Source of the DNA: Semisulcospira habei
Taxonomy: Eukaryota > Mollusca > Gastropoda > Semisulcospiridae
Direction of reading: 5' to 3'
Assembly (NCBI GenBank): GCA_036245525.1
Contig: BTPG01000003.1
Location: 206,801,342-206,865,341 of the forward strand
Length of the DNA: 64,000 bases
Positions 53,118 to 63,633 of the stretch are shown here, one piece after another. The position numbers were made by a program, and so were the translations under genes. The first letter of the stretch is position 1, and each line of letters starts with the position of its first letter. The notes beneath the pieces were generated by a model. It made no database searches. It had not been told where the DNA came from and saw only the letters and a list, made by a program, of their open reading frames with translations.

Positions 53118-56100
53118 TTGTTTAGCATTAATGTAGCGGGTAGCCCTAAGTGCATAGTGTTCAAAATTGGGAAGCAACGATTTCGTAGCTTGATCGATAC
53201 GGGAGCAGAGGTGTCTTTGATTAGCAAGGGGGCTTACGATAAACTCAGTCATAAGCCAAAGTTAGGAAAGGGAGATGTGTCGTTACAGTCAGTTAGTGGA
53301 GAAGCTTTACACGTATTGGGGAGTTCAGAATTAGAATTTACGGTAGCGGGGCAAAAGTTTAAACATAAGTTCTACGTGGTATCAGGGCTCAACAGGAACT
53401 TTATTTTGGGAAATGACTGGTTAGACAAAAACGGGGTGAGGATTTATTTTGACTTGAAGAAACTCAGAGTCGGAAGTGTTTATGTGCCCTATGAACAGGA
53501 CATCCACATTTCGTCTTTGGTCAGAGTGACTAAGACGAAAGTGATAAAACCTCAGACGGCAGAAGTACTCCAGGTACGGATGAAGAATGCTCCGTATTTT
53601 GCAAGAGAGACACTCTTAGAGATTTCGGAAACAGACAAGGGATTTATAGCACAAGAACCGGGACTGTTAGTGACAAGCACGGTAGTCAGGCAAAATAATC
53701 ACCAGACGTATCCCATACTGATAGTAAACAACACAAACAAGACGTATAGAGTTAGAAGGGGTTGTGTTGTCGGGAAGGTAACAGCAGTTCAGGAAGTACA
53801 TGAAGTACAGATAGGGTCGGTTGATCGGCAGGTATCGGCAGTCGACTTGACGGAAGTCACTGCGCCGGAGAAGATGAAAGATGTAGTGTCAGAGCTCATT
53901 ACGAACAATCAAGACTTGTTCGCGAATAGCGACCTTGATTTAGGGGCTACTGACACTGTCACGATGAAACTAGATACCGGCGATCATCCTCCCATTAGGA
54001 TAAAACCGTATAGAATCCCGCTTCAAGATAGGGAAATTGTTGACAAGGCTCTAGAAGAGATGTTACAGGCAGGTGTGATAAGACGTTCTCAGTCCCCATG
54101 GTCTTTTAGTTTAGTGATTGTATCCAAGAAGGATGGGTCGAAACGTTTATGTGTTGACTTTAGAAAACTGAATGAAGTTACAAAGAAAACATCGTACCCA
54201 CTACCGCTGATAGATGACATTTTGTCACTGCTTGGAAAGGCCAAGTATTTTACCAGTCTGGACCTTAAGTCGGGATACTGGCAGGTCAAGATGGCGGATC
54301 AGGAGAGTAGGGATAGAGTAGCATTTGCATGCCACAAGGGATTATTCGAATTCACGAAAATGCCTTTTGGTTTGGTGGGAGCACCGGGATTGTTCATGAT
54401 GCTTATGAATATCGTGCTAGCCGGTTTAGAAGGTTTTGCCTGTGCCTATCTCGATGACATTTTGATCTTCTCAGAAACAATAGAAGACCATCTGTGTCAC
54501 CTTCAGACAGTCTTTGATCGATTGAGACAGCATGACCTGAAGCTGAAACTCAAGAAGTGTCAGTTCTTTGAGGAAGAAACCAAATACTTAGGGTTTGTCA
54601 TTAGTAACCAGGGGATAAAACCGGATGAGGAAAAGGTAAAAGTCATTAGGGCTATGGCGGCTCCGACCTGTGTCAGAGAGTGCCGTTCGTTCATTGGTAT
54701 GATTGGGTTTTACAGGAAAATGATTCCTAATTTCTCCCAGATGGCTGAACCAATCATAGCACTAACACGAAAGTATGCGAGATTCAGTTGGACAGAGGAA
54801 TGCCAGAAAGCGTTTGATTTGATGAAGGAAACGTTAGCTGTAGCACCAGTGTTAGCCTATCCAGATACACGGCGTCCGTACATCCTTTACACGGATGCCA
54901 GCGACACATGCGTGGGGGCATGTCTCGCGCAAAAATGTGATGAGGATTCAGACATTTCCCCAGGCTCAAAGGTAGAAAGACCTATTTACTTTCTATCCCA
55001 TAAACTTAGTACCAGTCAGAGGAAATGGTCGACAATAGAGAAAGAGGCTTTTGCGATCCATTATGCGCTTCAAAAGCTAAATCACTACTTGCATAATGCG
55101 GAGTTTGTAATCCGCACGGATCACATGCCTCTTAAGTATTTGCTTAATTCACCAATGCAGAATAAGAAGGTGCAGATGTGGGCCCTAGGCATTTCGGGAT
55201 ATAACTGTACTATTGAATATATCCCAGGTCCTCAAAATGTTTTGGCAGACTTACTATCCAGAATGCCGAGTGGTACTCACATGCCAGAGCATGAGGAAGA
55301 AGAAGAGTTAACCAGAGAGGTCAATGACAATGCTTTTGTCATTGGAGTCATAAACTCCAATAATTTCACACCCAAGCAGTTTGCTAGTTGTACAATAAGG
55401 GCAGGGTGTGACGAGAAGCTGGAAAAAGTTGATCTTCCAGGGTTTGATATTATTGAGGAACAGGAGAAGGATTCTGAAATAGTGCGCTTAAAGGACTTAT
55501 TGATTAGTGAACAAGGAACCATGACAGTCAATAGGAGATACATGCTGATAGAGGATGTTCTATATTTCTTGTCTCATCCTGATGATGAACCAGTAGCCAG
55601 ATTGTATGTCCCGTCTCACTTGGTAGAGTACGTAGTCAGACAGTACCATGACGAAAATGGTCACTTAGGAATAGACAAGACTCATGACACAGTCAGTAGA
55701 AAGTATTACTGGCCTAACATGTACAAACAACTGTATGAATATGTTAGTGGGTGTGTCATCTGTCAGTCTAGAGTGTTACAAAAGAAAAGGGCCCCCGTAC
55801 AGGAAATGGACATTCCTCCATACCCATTCGCTAAGTTGTCATTGGACTTTGCAGGTCCGTTTGACCGCTCCCTTAGCGGGAATCGCTATGTCATAGCATT
55901 CATCTGTCATCTGACAGGTTGGGTAGAGGCGTTCCCTGTACCAGATAAAACGCCGCAGTCAGTGGTACAGCTGCTCGTAGAAGAAATTCTACCCAGACAT
56001 GGCTGTCCATTGCAGATAGTATCAGACAATGGATCTGAGAATGTGAATAGGGTTATGGCAGAAACGCTGGCAGAACTGAACATAGATCATGTCACGACCA

Positions 56101-56762
56101 GTCTTTATCATCCACAGTCCAATGCTAAGGTCGAACGTTTTCACAGAACTTTTAACGACATTCTGTCCAAAAAGATACAAGAGGATTTTTCGACATGGGA
56201 CGTGCATATTAACCAGGTACTAGCAGCTTATAGGGTTTGTGTTTCGGAAACTACGCAGGAATCTCCTTTCTTTTTACTGTACGGTCGCGATCCAGTGCTA
56301 CCGTTAGATAACATCCTTAGACCCCGAAGAAAATACGCTGGTGAAGATTTTCACAAGATAGCGCTTGAGCAGCAACACAAGGCCTTCACCCAGGTGTATC
56401 GGCGAATTAAGAAAGCACAGAAGAAGGGGGCTAAGTATGCTAATAGAGGTGTACAGCCTGTCGAAATTAAGGTCGGTGATCCAGTGTACCTTCGTAATCA
56501 CCGTAGACACAATAAGTTAGACAGTAAGTGGAGGTCGCACTATAGAGTGGTGGAACAATTGTCGCCTGTCACATTCAGGGTACGACATCAACTAGATGGC
56601 ACTGAGGTCAGTTCACATGCTGAACACTTGCGGATAGCCAAAATTAGCGAGTGGCCTATTCCAAAAGCCAGGGGGAGAACATTACGTAAAGCCACACAGG
56701 TTGTAGCTCCAGAATCATCTGATAGCGACAGTGACGATGCAGTAGGGCAAGAGAACGCATGA
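53118..56762 (+). CDS. Gypsy Pol polyprotein (protease, RT, RNase H, integrase)
   Basis: An intact frame of about 1214 codons. Domains in order: aspartic protease (FRSLIDTGAEVSLIS, residues about 20-40); RT (PYRIPLQDREIVDKALEE, SRDRVAFACHKGLFEFTKMP, AYLDDILIFSETIEDHL, catalytic YLDD); RNase H (YILYTDASDTCVGACLA, STIEKEAFAIHYAL, RTDHMPLKYLL); integrase HHCC finger (HENGHLGIDKTH.., CVICQ), core with LDFAGPF, VSDNGSENVNR and SNAKVERFHRTFND; and a GPF-like C-terminal segment (KLDSKWRSHYRVVEQLSPVT). There is no ATG at the 5' end. The frame is open upstream past the gag stop and overlaps gag, so expression by frameshifting is likely. Confidence 0.93.
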   Translation: MFSINVAGSPKCIVFKIGKQRFRSLIDTGAEVSLISKGAYDKLSHKPKLGKGDVSLQSVSGEALHVLGSSELEFTVAGQKFKHKFYVVSGLNRNFILGNDWLDKNGVRIYFDLKKLRVGSVYVPYEQDIHISSLVRVTKTKVIKPQTAEVLQVRMKNAPYFARETLLEISETDKGFIAQEPGLLVTSTVVRQNNHQTYPILIVNNTNKTYRVRRGCVVGKVTAVQEVHEVQIGSVDRQVSAVDLTEVTAPEKMKDVVSELITNNQDLFANSDLDLGATDTVTMKLDTGDHPPIRIKPYRIPLQDREIVDKALEEMLQAGVIRRSQSPWSFSLVIVSKKDGSKRLCVDFRKLNEVTKKTSYPLPLIDDILSLLGKAKYFTSLDLKSGYWQVKMADQESRDRVAFACHKGLFEFTKMPFGLVGAPGLFMMLMNIVLAGLEGFACAYLDDILIFSETIEDHLCHLQTVFDRLRQHDLKLKLKKCQFFEEETKYLGFVISNQGIKPDEEKVKVIRAMAAPTCVRECRSFIGMIGFYRKMIPNFSQMAEPIIALTRKYARFSWTEECQKAFDLMKETLAVAPVLAYPDTRRPYILYTDASDTCVGACLAQKCDEDSDISPGSKVERPIYFLSHKLSTSQRKWSTIEKEAFAIHYALQKLNHYLHNAEFVIRTDHMPLKYLLNSPMQNKKVQMWALGISGYNCTIEYIPGPQNVLADLLSRMPSGTHMPEHEEEEELTREVNDNAFVIGVINSNNFTPKQFASCTIRAGCDEKLEKVDLPGFDIIEEQEKDSEIVRLKDLLISEQGTMTVNRRYMLIEDVLYFLSHPDDEPVARLYVPSHLVEYVVRQYHDENGHLGIDKTHDTVSRKYYWPNMYKQLYEYVSGCVICQSRVLQKKRAPVQEMDIPPYPFAKLSLDFAGPFDRSLSGNRYVIAFICHLTGWVEAFPVPDKTPQSVVQLLVEEILPRHGCPLQIVSDNGSENVNRVMAETLAELNIDHVTTSLYHPQSNAKVERFHRTFNDILSKKIQEDFSTWDVHINQVLAAYRVCVSETTQESPFFLLYGRDPVLPLDNILRPRRKYAGEDFHKIALEQQHKAFTQVYRRIKKAQKKGAKYANRGVQPVEIKVGDPVYLRNHRRHNKLDSKWRSHYRVVEQLSPVTFRVRHQLDGTEVSSHAEHLRIAKISEWPIPKARGRTLRKATQVVAPESSDSDSDDAVGQENA

Positions 56763-56780
56763 GACAGACTGACTAGGGGG

Positions 56781-57032
56781 GTGCGAAAAGAGCGTGAGAA
56801 TTCTTCATCCGAGGAGGACGTTCCGTTAATGGAGTTAAGAAAACGCCTAAAAACAAGAGAGAAAAGATCTCTCTCAGCAGTAAACGTTAGTTGTAACAAG
56901 GGCACATCAGACAGTTCTGATGATGGGGAGATCGACGACAATCGTTCGATTCAGCCTAGTCTACAGACTGATGGGGTTAGGGAAATTCTTGAAGCGATAC
57001 TGACTCTTCTGCCAAAGAAGGCTTCAAATTAG
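56781..57032 (+). CDS. Short ORF between pol and env-like region
   Basis: 83 codons, no ATG near the start, charged and Ser-rich (SSSEEDVPLMELRKRLKTRE, DSSDDGEIDDN). It may be a spliced or read-through extension of Pol or a linker. No family recognised. Confidence 0.35.
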   Translation: MRKERENSSSEEDVPLMELRKRLKTREKRSLSAVNVSCNKGTSDSSDDGEIDDNRSIQPSLQTDGVREILEAILTLLPKKASN

Positions 57033-57163
57033 AAATGCGACTCTCAGACGGTATCTGGGAGAGGACTATTGTAATGTGTAAATCATGAAGCATGATTTGA
57101 GTTTTGTCAGAGACAGTGGTATAAGTCTCTGGTGATATCTCGTATGTTGCAGACAACAACAAG

Positions 57164-58017
57164 ATGAAGTTTTTTTTTTTTAGTCTGATAGTATTGGGGC
57201 TAGCGCAGGGTTTAAATATTAATCACAATGTCGTATTTCAAAAACTTGATGAAGTTACCACTAGTAACTGGAGATTCAGGTCGGCCTGCGCCAGAATCAA
57301 TGACGGCTCAGTATGACTTAGAATCCACAACAATAGCAGTAGACGCGCAACGTACGCGGTTCGCGCTCCTTTCGGAAGCTGAACTTGAAGCTTGTCCCAA
57401 ACCCTTGATAGGATTCTGTGCGATTCGAAGTGCAATATATCCTATGAACATTAATCAGGTTGTGTTACGGCGCTGTTTTTAACCAATTCAGACGTAATTG
57501 CAACACACTGCCAAACAAAGGTCAAGTTGGGTACAGTGTTACCTATGGCACGGTATATAATGGATGGGCTATGGGTCATTAGTAATCATAGTCCACTAAA
57601 GATGAGTATTAGTTGTCACGGTAAAGGGGTCACGTACCAACAAATCAACCCACCATTATCGCTAATCCGCCTCAATGAATCATGTACGGCTATTAGTGAT
57701 AGATTGATGTTAACCCCATACTACCAACAAGAAAGCCAGTATCAGGTGGAAGACAAATTGATAGGATGGATGGAAAACTATGCATTTTCCAATATAACGT
57801 TATGGAAACCATTTCATAGCGCTTTACCAGACTACGATCCCATCTCTTTGCCCAAAGAGTTAGATGAAATTAAGGAAATGCCAATGGATCATCTAATTGC
57901 TCGACTTCAGAGCATGCGATTCGTTAAGCCAAAACAAGAATGGGCAATATGGAAACAGATCATCATTGGTTCTATCGTAGGGACAGTTGTAGTGATCAAT
58001 AATTGGGGTAGGGTGTA
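57164..58017 (+). pseudogene. Env-like third ORF of the gypsy element (frame broken)
   Basis: ATG at 57164 starts a signal-peptide-like segment (MKFFFFSLIVLGLAQG). The downstream reading frame contains several Cys residues and asparagine sites of the N-x-S/T type, and a hydrophobic segment near the end (IIIGSIVGTVVVI) followed by basic residues (KRYKKK type). This is the layout of a type I membrane envelope protein as in errantivirus-like gypsy elements. Two small frame breaks (about 57300-57335 and a T-run near 57478) prevent a full protein. Identification is by layout and position only; no fusion peptide or cleavage site was identified. Confidence 0.55.
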
Positions 58018-58520
58018 AACGATATAAAAAGAAATCTAGCGCATGGTTTGGCTCCATATTATCACGACTCAGGAAGGGTGAACGTGAGGTCACTGTGCCT
58101 ACGTTGATTTCGGCGGCTGTGCAATCAGCAGACGTGAATGACGTCGCAAGAGCGAAGGACTCTACGCCGATGATGGAGGGAGGAGTGCAGTTACTCCCCG
58201 CCTCGAACGTTGTCAAGTTTACCCGTCGTTGGGGTAACCAAGGATCAACGTGTTGCGATCCAGGAAGAATCGTGAAGAATAACGAACACATGTGCAAAGA
58301 CATAACTGAGTCGACGATTTTGATGTGAACAATTATTGGCGTGATTACGCCGGACAATAATAATTTTTAATAAGGAGTGATCGATTTAAATAAGCGGTCA
58401 TTCCGAAAAATGATGTATTTTGTGGATAACATGTTTAATTGTTTGAAATGATTTTGTGGTTTGAATATTGTGTAATGAAAAAAAAAACGAATCTTGTGAA
58501 TTAAGATTCCTTTTTTTTTC

Positions 58521-58539
58521 GGGTAGGTTTGGGAGGAGT
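58521..58539 (+). promoter_or_regulatory. Candidate polypurine tract
   Basis: GGGTAGGTTTGGGAGGAGT lies directly before the 3' LTR, the expected position of the plus-strand primer. Confidence 0.6.
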
Positions 58540-59731
58540 TGTTACACTATAAGTGTATACGACCAATATCACGGTCGGGTAATTTTATAATTTCCCTTGA
58601 TATGAAAATAACGAGGGTATAATTAGTACCACGGGCTCACATGGAGTTGACAAGTGGCCGGCCCTACTAAGCTGGGACTAATGAATAAATAATGAGCCCT
58701 CGTTAGTAGTGAGGAACACAGACTCCTGCTGACAAAGAATAATTATGAGTCAGTAATAGGTTACTGGTCACCTAAGATCAGAGGACGCTGGCCACCATAA
58801 TAGATGTGGAATAATTAGGAGAGACAGTAATGGGTCCCTGGTCAGCTAAGATCAGAGGACGCTGGCCACCATAATAGATGTGGAATAATTAGGAGAGACA
58901 GTAATGGGTCCCTGGTCAGCTAAGATCAGAGGACGCTGGCCACCATAATAGATGTGGAATAATTATGAGAGACAGTAATGGGTTCCTTTGATAGCTAGGA
59001 TCAGAGGACGCTGGCCACCATAATAGATGTGGAATAATTAGGAGAGACAGTAATGAGTTCCTTTGATAGCTAGGATCAGAGGACGCTGACCAGCATAATA
59101 GATGTGGAATAATTATGAGAGACAGTAATGGGTCCCTGGTCAGCTAGGATCAGAGGGCGCTATCCACCAGAGCAGATGGGGGATAGATTATGGGCGACAG
59201 TAATAGCTCCTTTGACAGATAGGGTCAGGGGACGCTGGCCACCATGATAGATGTGGAATAATATGGGTGACAGTAATAGCCCCTTTGACTGGTTGAGACA
59301 AAGGGGCGATGCCCTCGGCCAGAACGGGTATATATATTGGGGGTAAACACCAGAACGGGAGAGCTCACAACGAAGAAAACGAGATAGAGAGAGAGCTCGC
59401 ACAATGACCAGAACGAGAGAGCTCACAACGAAGAAAACGAGATAGAGAGAGAGCTCGCACAATGACCAGAACGAGAGAGCTCACAACGAAGGGAACGAGA
59501 TAGATAGAGAGTACACAACGAAGAGAGTGAGATAGATAGATAGAGGGAGCTGAGAAGCGAGAGACCGAGCTCCGGTATTTTCGCCATTTTAGTATGCCAT
59601 GCTAGTAGGTTGGTTGTGCCCAACCTATTAGACCCACGATGACCAAGAAATAAAAGACTCTTCTGGAAACACTCTTGTCTGGCTGCGTCTTCCATCTACA
59701 ACACCTTGCGTGTGGCTGCGGTAGTGTAACA
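58540..59731 (+). repeat. Gypsy 3' LTR
   Basis: Nearly identical to the 5' LTR. Differences seen: cacatgg vs cacgtgg near 58640, one 2-bp gap (GA), a T/C change near 58885, and taggttgg vs tatgttgg near 59606. Confidence 0.95.
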
Positions 59732-60163
59732 GTAGGCATGCTAACCCTTATGCATGCAAGTGTGTTTCACTGGGAAAAGTAGCGTCTTTGTGTTATGGCT
59801 GTGGGAACTTTGTCAATTTCACAATAAATTCTCGTTTTCGTACATCAACAAATTCCCGTTCTCTTTATTTTCACCATGACCTGCTACACAAGTGCAAGTC
59901 GTAATGTTGTCATGTTTGGTATCAGTGTGTAGGTGAGAATTTCAACATTTGAACGATGTTGCTTCCACAACAGTCACTTTAGGCAGAGATGTGTTATGAA
60001 TACAAATGTGTAGGTAGTTGTTATAGCGGCAGAGAGCCGGTCACGCTGTATACCGCTCAGTAGTGCGATATAAATAGAATGAGCGGGCGAGAGTGGAACT
60101 CGCGGCAGCCTTATCTCTCTGGCAGCTGGAAGCGAACTAAGTGTCGGCTATGGTAAAGGCGTG

Positions 60164-60870
60164 TCCATTCCGCAGGTTAGTTTTGCAGTGCTGTACAAGA
60201 TTTTCCCTTCAGAGTTTCGGGTTCTGTCACAAAATGGAGCTGCAAAAAAGTCATTTCAATTTAGGTCGGCGATGCCATTATAAATTTTAAAAACTTGGAT
60301 TAAGTCTCCACGTATTCTACATCCACGTAAGGAGTGTAGTCCAAAGTATTTGAGTCTAAGTAAGTCATATTTCTACATTCTTTAACCAGCTTTGTTGCTT
60401 GTCTCTGTACCCTTTCCAGTGCAACTCATTGTCTCTTTAAACCTGGGTACCATACAGTGTTTGCATATTCTAAATGTTATCTGACTAGTGATTTATACAG
60501 TTTACTAAAAATATCCTTATCCCAATAATTAAAGGCTCTCTTAACTACTCCAACCATTTTGTTGGCCTTATTGATACAGTTCTGAATATGGGGGTCAAAA
60601 TATAGAACGTTATCGAAAACAACACCTAGGTCTCTTTCCTCCTCACAAGATACCACCTTTTTTAATGTTGCTGTTAACTTTCATCTAGTAATCATGTTCA
60701 GGATTGTGTCTTCCAGCATGCAAGATCTTGCTTTTCTCTACATTGAAATGCAAGTCCCATGTGTCGGACCACTCTGCAAGTGATCCAAATCATGCTGCAA
60801 GACGTCTTTATTGCTTGATTCATTATAGATTTTAGTATCGTCTGCGAATAGTTTGCATAATTTTTTAAAT
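60164..60870 (-). mobile_element. CR1-like LINE RT, 5' half (rest at 47905)
   Basis: Minus-strand motifs: LCKLFADDTKIYNESS (catalytic FADD), CEEERDLGVVFDNVLYFDPH, CINKANKMVGVVKRAFNY, HLEYANTVWYPGLKRQ, RVQRQATKLVKECRNMTYLD, then HCKTNLRNG at the break. Several stops. The reading continues across the inserted N-RAG element into 48164. Confidence 0.75.
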
Positions 60871-61329
60871 ATTCATATATAATTTAATCATAAAACTAAA
60901 AGATTAAAGTAAAAGTATTGGCTTTAAACCCATTTTGGTTGCATTTTTTATTAGTATTGCTCACTCACCTCGGCATCAGACTACAAATTCTACGAGCAAC
61001 ATCTAATTTTGATGAACGTTTTTGGTCATGTTTTACGGATATGACGTCATTGCCGATGTTTGAGTGAGCGTGAACATGTGAACAGCGTTGTCGAGTGATT
61101 TGCGAAAAAGTTTGAACATTTTTTGGGTATTTTTGAGTTCTTCAGTGTTAGTCTCTATTGAGCGAACGCATCTGTTTGTCTCCAAAACCGTAGGCGCCCT
61201 CTTCCTACTATGATAGATTTATAACAAAAAGGCGAGCTATTGTCGCTCGGCAAATGTAGACTGACGGAAGTGGACCGATCGCCAGTGAAGTGGGACATGC
61301 CAAACAGAATACCAGAAAACCTGTCTTAG
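60871..61329. other. No gene seen
   Basis: A+T-rich sequence between the LINE and the Polinton remnant; no frame or repeat recognised. Confidence 0.5.
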
Positions 61330-61708
61330 GTCAGATGGTGAGCATTCTGAACCTGTTATCTACAGAGGTGAAAATGAAGCAGGTGAGTTTTTAACAGAAA
61401 TGAGCCAACTACATAGTAATGTTGTATATTATTGGGAAAACTGTCAGATGCCTTTGATGAGGACAGGAGAGGATGAACTGGATTTTAAAACAGCAGAGGT
61501 ATGTTGGATTTGTGAACAACACCTGGGGGGGGGGGGGGGGGGGGGGGGGTGATAAAATTCATGACCATGACCACATAACTGGATGATACAGAGGTGCTGC
61601 ACATAGTAAATGTAACTTAAAACTAAAAATATATCCCAAGACTTACAAACTACCTCTCTTTTTCTACAATCTCAAAGGGCATGATTCACGCATTATCATG
61701 TGGGCTGT

Positions 61709-62135
61709 AATAATAATAATAATAATAATACCAGGTATTATATAGGCGCTCTTTCCCAATTCAGCGAATGGGCTCTAAGCGCCGCGAACTGAACCCAACA
61801 TGCACGCGCACGTGACACACACGCATTCACTCTGAAGACAAACACAGTGCAAGACAGACACAGGACATTCACGTGGTGCGATGGGTCAGCTCAGCTACTG
61901 AGGTTTCGGAAATTTTTGATCGCTTGTATTTGAAATTTATAAAGTGGCTGAAACCAGTACCAAAGTGGAGGGGGTGGAAGAACCGGAGTACCCAGAGAAA
62001 GAACCCCCGACGGTCCGCCCGAATTAACGGTGACACTTACTAGAGGAGAAAAATCCGATGCCGAAACCCGGTATCGAACCTTGCACCTTTAGCATTGGGG
62101 GCAGGCGCCTTAACTACTACGCCATGGTCCGCCCT
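61709..62135 (-). mobile_element. tRNA-derived SINE, family S3, full length
   Basis: Minus orientation: the head GGGCGGACCATGGCGTAG.. has A and B boxes (TAGTAGTTAAGG, GCAAGGTTCGATACCGGG), a middle region, then CGCTTAGAG..GCGCCTATATAAT and an (ATT)n tail. The tail resembles the 3' ends of the CR1/L2-like LINEs in this window, suggesting shared mobilisation. CTGTA on both sides may be the target duplication. Confidence 0.75.
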
Positions 62136-62495
62136 GTAGATGAGTCTTACATTTAGTTACAAGAAAATTACTTGTATTGCCCAGCCAACTTAGAAGTACT
62201 TGACTTTTAGTTTAGACAACAAGTTAGTCTTTTTACGATTCCTTTCAGCATTTGTCTTCAGGACTTGCTAGTCTGGCAGAAGGACTGTCAGAGTTTCCAA
62301 TAACAAGTAAATATTTTGAGCCGGAGTTGATCAAGAAAGGAGTCTATCCTTATGAGTACATTGATCACTGGGTTGTGTTTGAGGAAACGTCTCTGCCTCC
62401 AAAAGAAATTTTATTCCACAGGATGTCAAACAATTGGTGACTACCACGACCAGTACTTAAAAGATAACATTTGCTTGCAGATATATTTGAACGTT

Positions 62496-63633
62496 CCTCG
62501 CGCTGGGACCATATGGCGTTGAGGTGCATCCCCTGGGTGGTGGATAGGGGGTCCCTCGCGAGAGGGGTGCACCGAATGAAATAAGGTGCCGTGAACCAAC
62601 ATGGTCTAAGGGAAGGTGACCCCGACAAAAAAAACCTGGTCCTCCTAGTAAAGGGGTTCGGCGTGGGGGTAGCTTCCCCACCCTGCAAAAAAGGAAATAG
62701 GTACAAAAACGCTGACGAAAAGACAAACAGTAATTCCTTTCCTGGAGGAGAAGCACAGGACAGGAGTCGCTGGAGGTCTCTCGTCGACGGCCTATACCCG
62801 GGTAGGGGTGACAGACGTAATTAAGTACAGTGGAGTCCGCTTAACACGAATTTCTGGGGACACGGAAAATCACTTCGTGTTAAACGTATTTCGTGTTAAC
62901 CAATATGGCCTCAACATTGATCACGGCCCTCAAAGAGAAAGTGTGTAAGAGATGCATGCGTGAATGAGTACGAGGTTAAAAGTGCACATTATTGTACTTT
63001 ATATGCATACCTTCAGCTCGCTAGGAAAACACAAGGAAACGTGTTCAGCTCACTTATTTAATGTAAAATCCATCAGGTAAAATCCATAGTAAGTTACAAT
63101 TCATCAGGTAAAAGCAACACAGACTGAAGTACAATCCCGCATCGGTAAAAGGATTGTGTTGGTACACGAATGATGCAACATGAATACAGTTCAGAAACGC
63201 TAGCCAATGAGAAGACGGATTACAACAGCCGAAGGCTATTCAGCCAATCACAGACTAGAGTTCGCTCTGATCTGTCATGTGTACTACACAGACTGTACAA
63301 AGAGAGAGCGACACGTGAATTGGTTTTCAGTGATTGGAATCTGTGTTCATGTGATGAATAATAGTGAAATTGCCCTGGTTGGGAACCGAAACCAGCTTCA
63401 TGTAAAGCGAAATTTCGTGTTAAGCATTTCGTATTATCAATAGTGAAATTGCCCTGGTTGGGAACCGAAACCAGCTTCATGTAAAGCGAAATTTCGTGTT
63501 AAGCATTTCGTATTATCAGTGAAATTTTAATACAGAATAAGAAGGCCGTTGGCCGGGAATGCAAAAACGGTTCGTGTTAACCGGAAATTCGTGTAAAGCG
63601 AGTTCGTGTTAACTGGACTCCACTGTAAGTAAG
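62496..63633 (+). mobile_element. SINE-like element S2 (copy 2), split by a MITE
   Basis: TATTTGAACGTT at 62484-62495 and 63634-63645 is the target duplication within the polymerase gene. The body 62496-62827 matches 47345-47664; its tail is resumed after the MITE (63626-63633). Confidence 0.88.
62828..63625. mobile_element. pogo/Tigger-like MITE
   Basis: Ends CAGTGGAGTCCGCTTAACAC and GTGTTAACTGGACTCCACTG form inverted repeats, with TA at both borders (62826-62827, 63626-63627). Internal copies of 'ttcgtgtta' abound. About 80 bp (aatagtgaaattgccctggt..) are duplicated in tandem at 63359 and 63439. No transposase. Confidence 0.85.

Larger units (their letters stand above)
50063..59731 (+). 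mobile_element. Complete Ty3/gypsy LTR retrotransposon with env-like ORF
   Basis: Two LTRs of 1194 and 1192 bp (TGTTACACTA..TAGTGTAACA) enclose gag, pol and an env-like region. The target duplication is GTAG at 50059-50062 and 59732-59735. The equivalent uninterrupted site in the left TIR of the host transposon has CTAC once, confirming the insertion point. The LTRs differ at only a handful of positions, so the insertion is recent, yet gag is split by a SINE and env has frame breaks. Confidence 0.92.
48165..60163 (-). mobile_element. RAG1-N-terminus-like DNA transposon (N-RAG-TP-like), split by a gypsy element
   Basis: The ends are inverted: CACGGCTTTACCA at 48165 and TGGTAAAGGCGTG at the right end (60163). 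TCC on both outer sides is a 3-bp target duplication within a LINE. The inverted repeats extend about 500 bp inward: left 48165-48705, right 60163-59732 and then 50062 to about 49982 across the gypsy insertion. The element without gypsy is about 2.3 kb. It encodes one exon resembling the RAG1 N-terminal region (49219-49806). No DDE catalytic core is visible, so it would need a transposase from elsewhere. Confidence 0.65.

Noticed and set aside
56588..56941. Minus-strand frame across the end of pol
   Set aside because: Antisense to the clearly coding integrase C-terminus.
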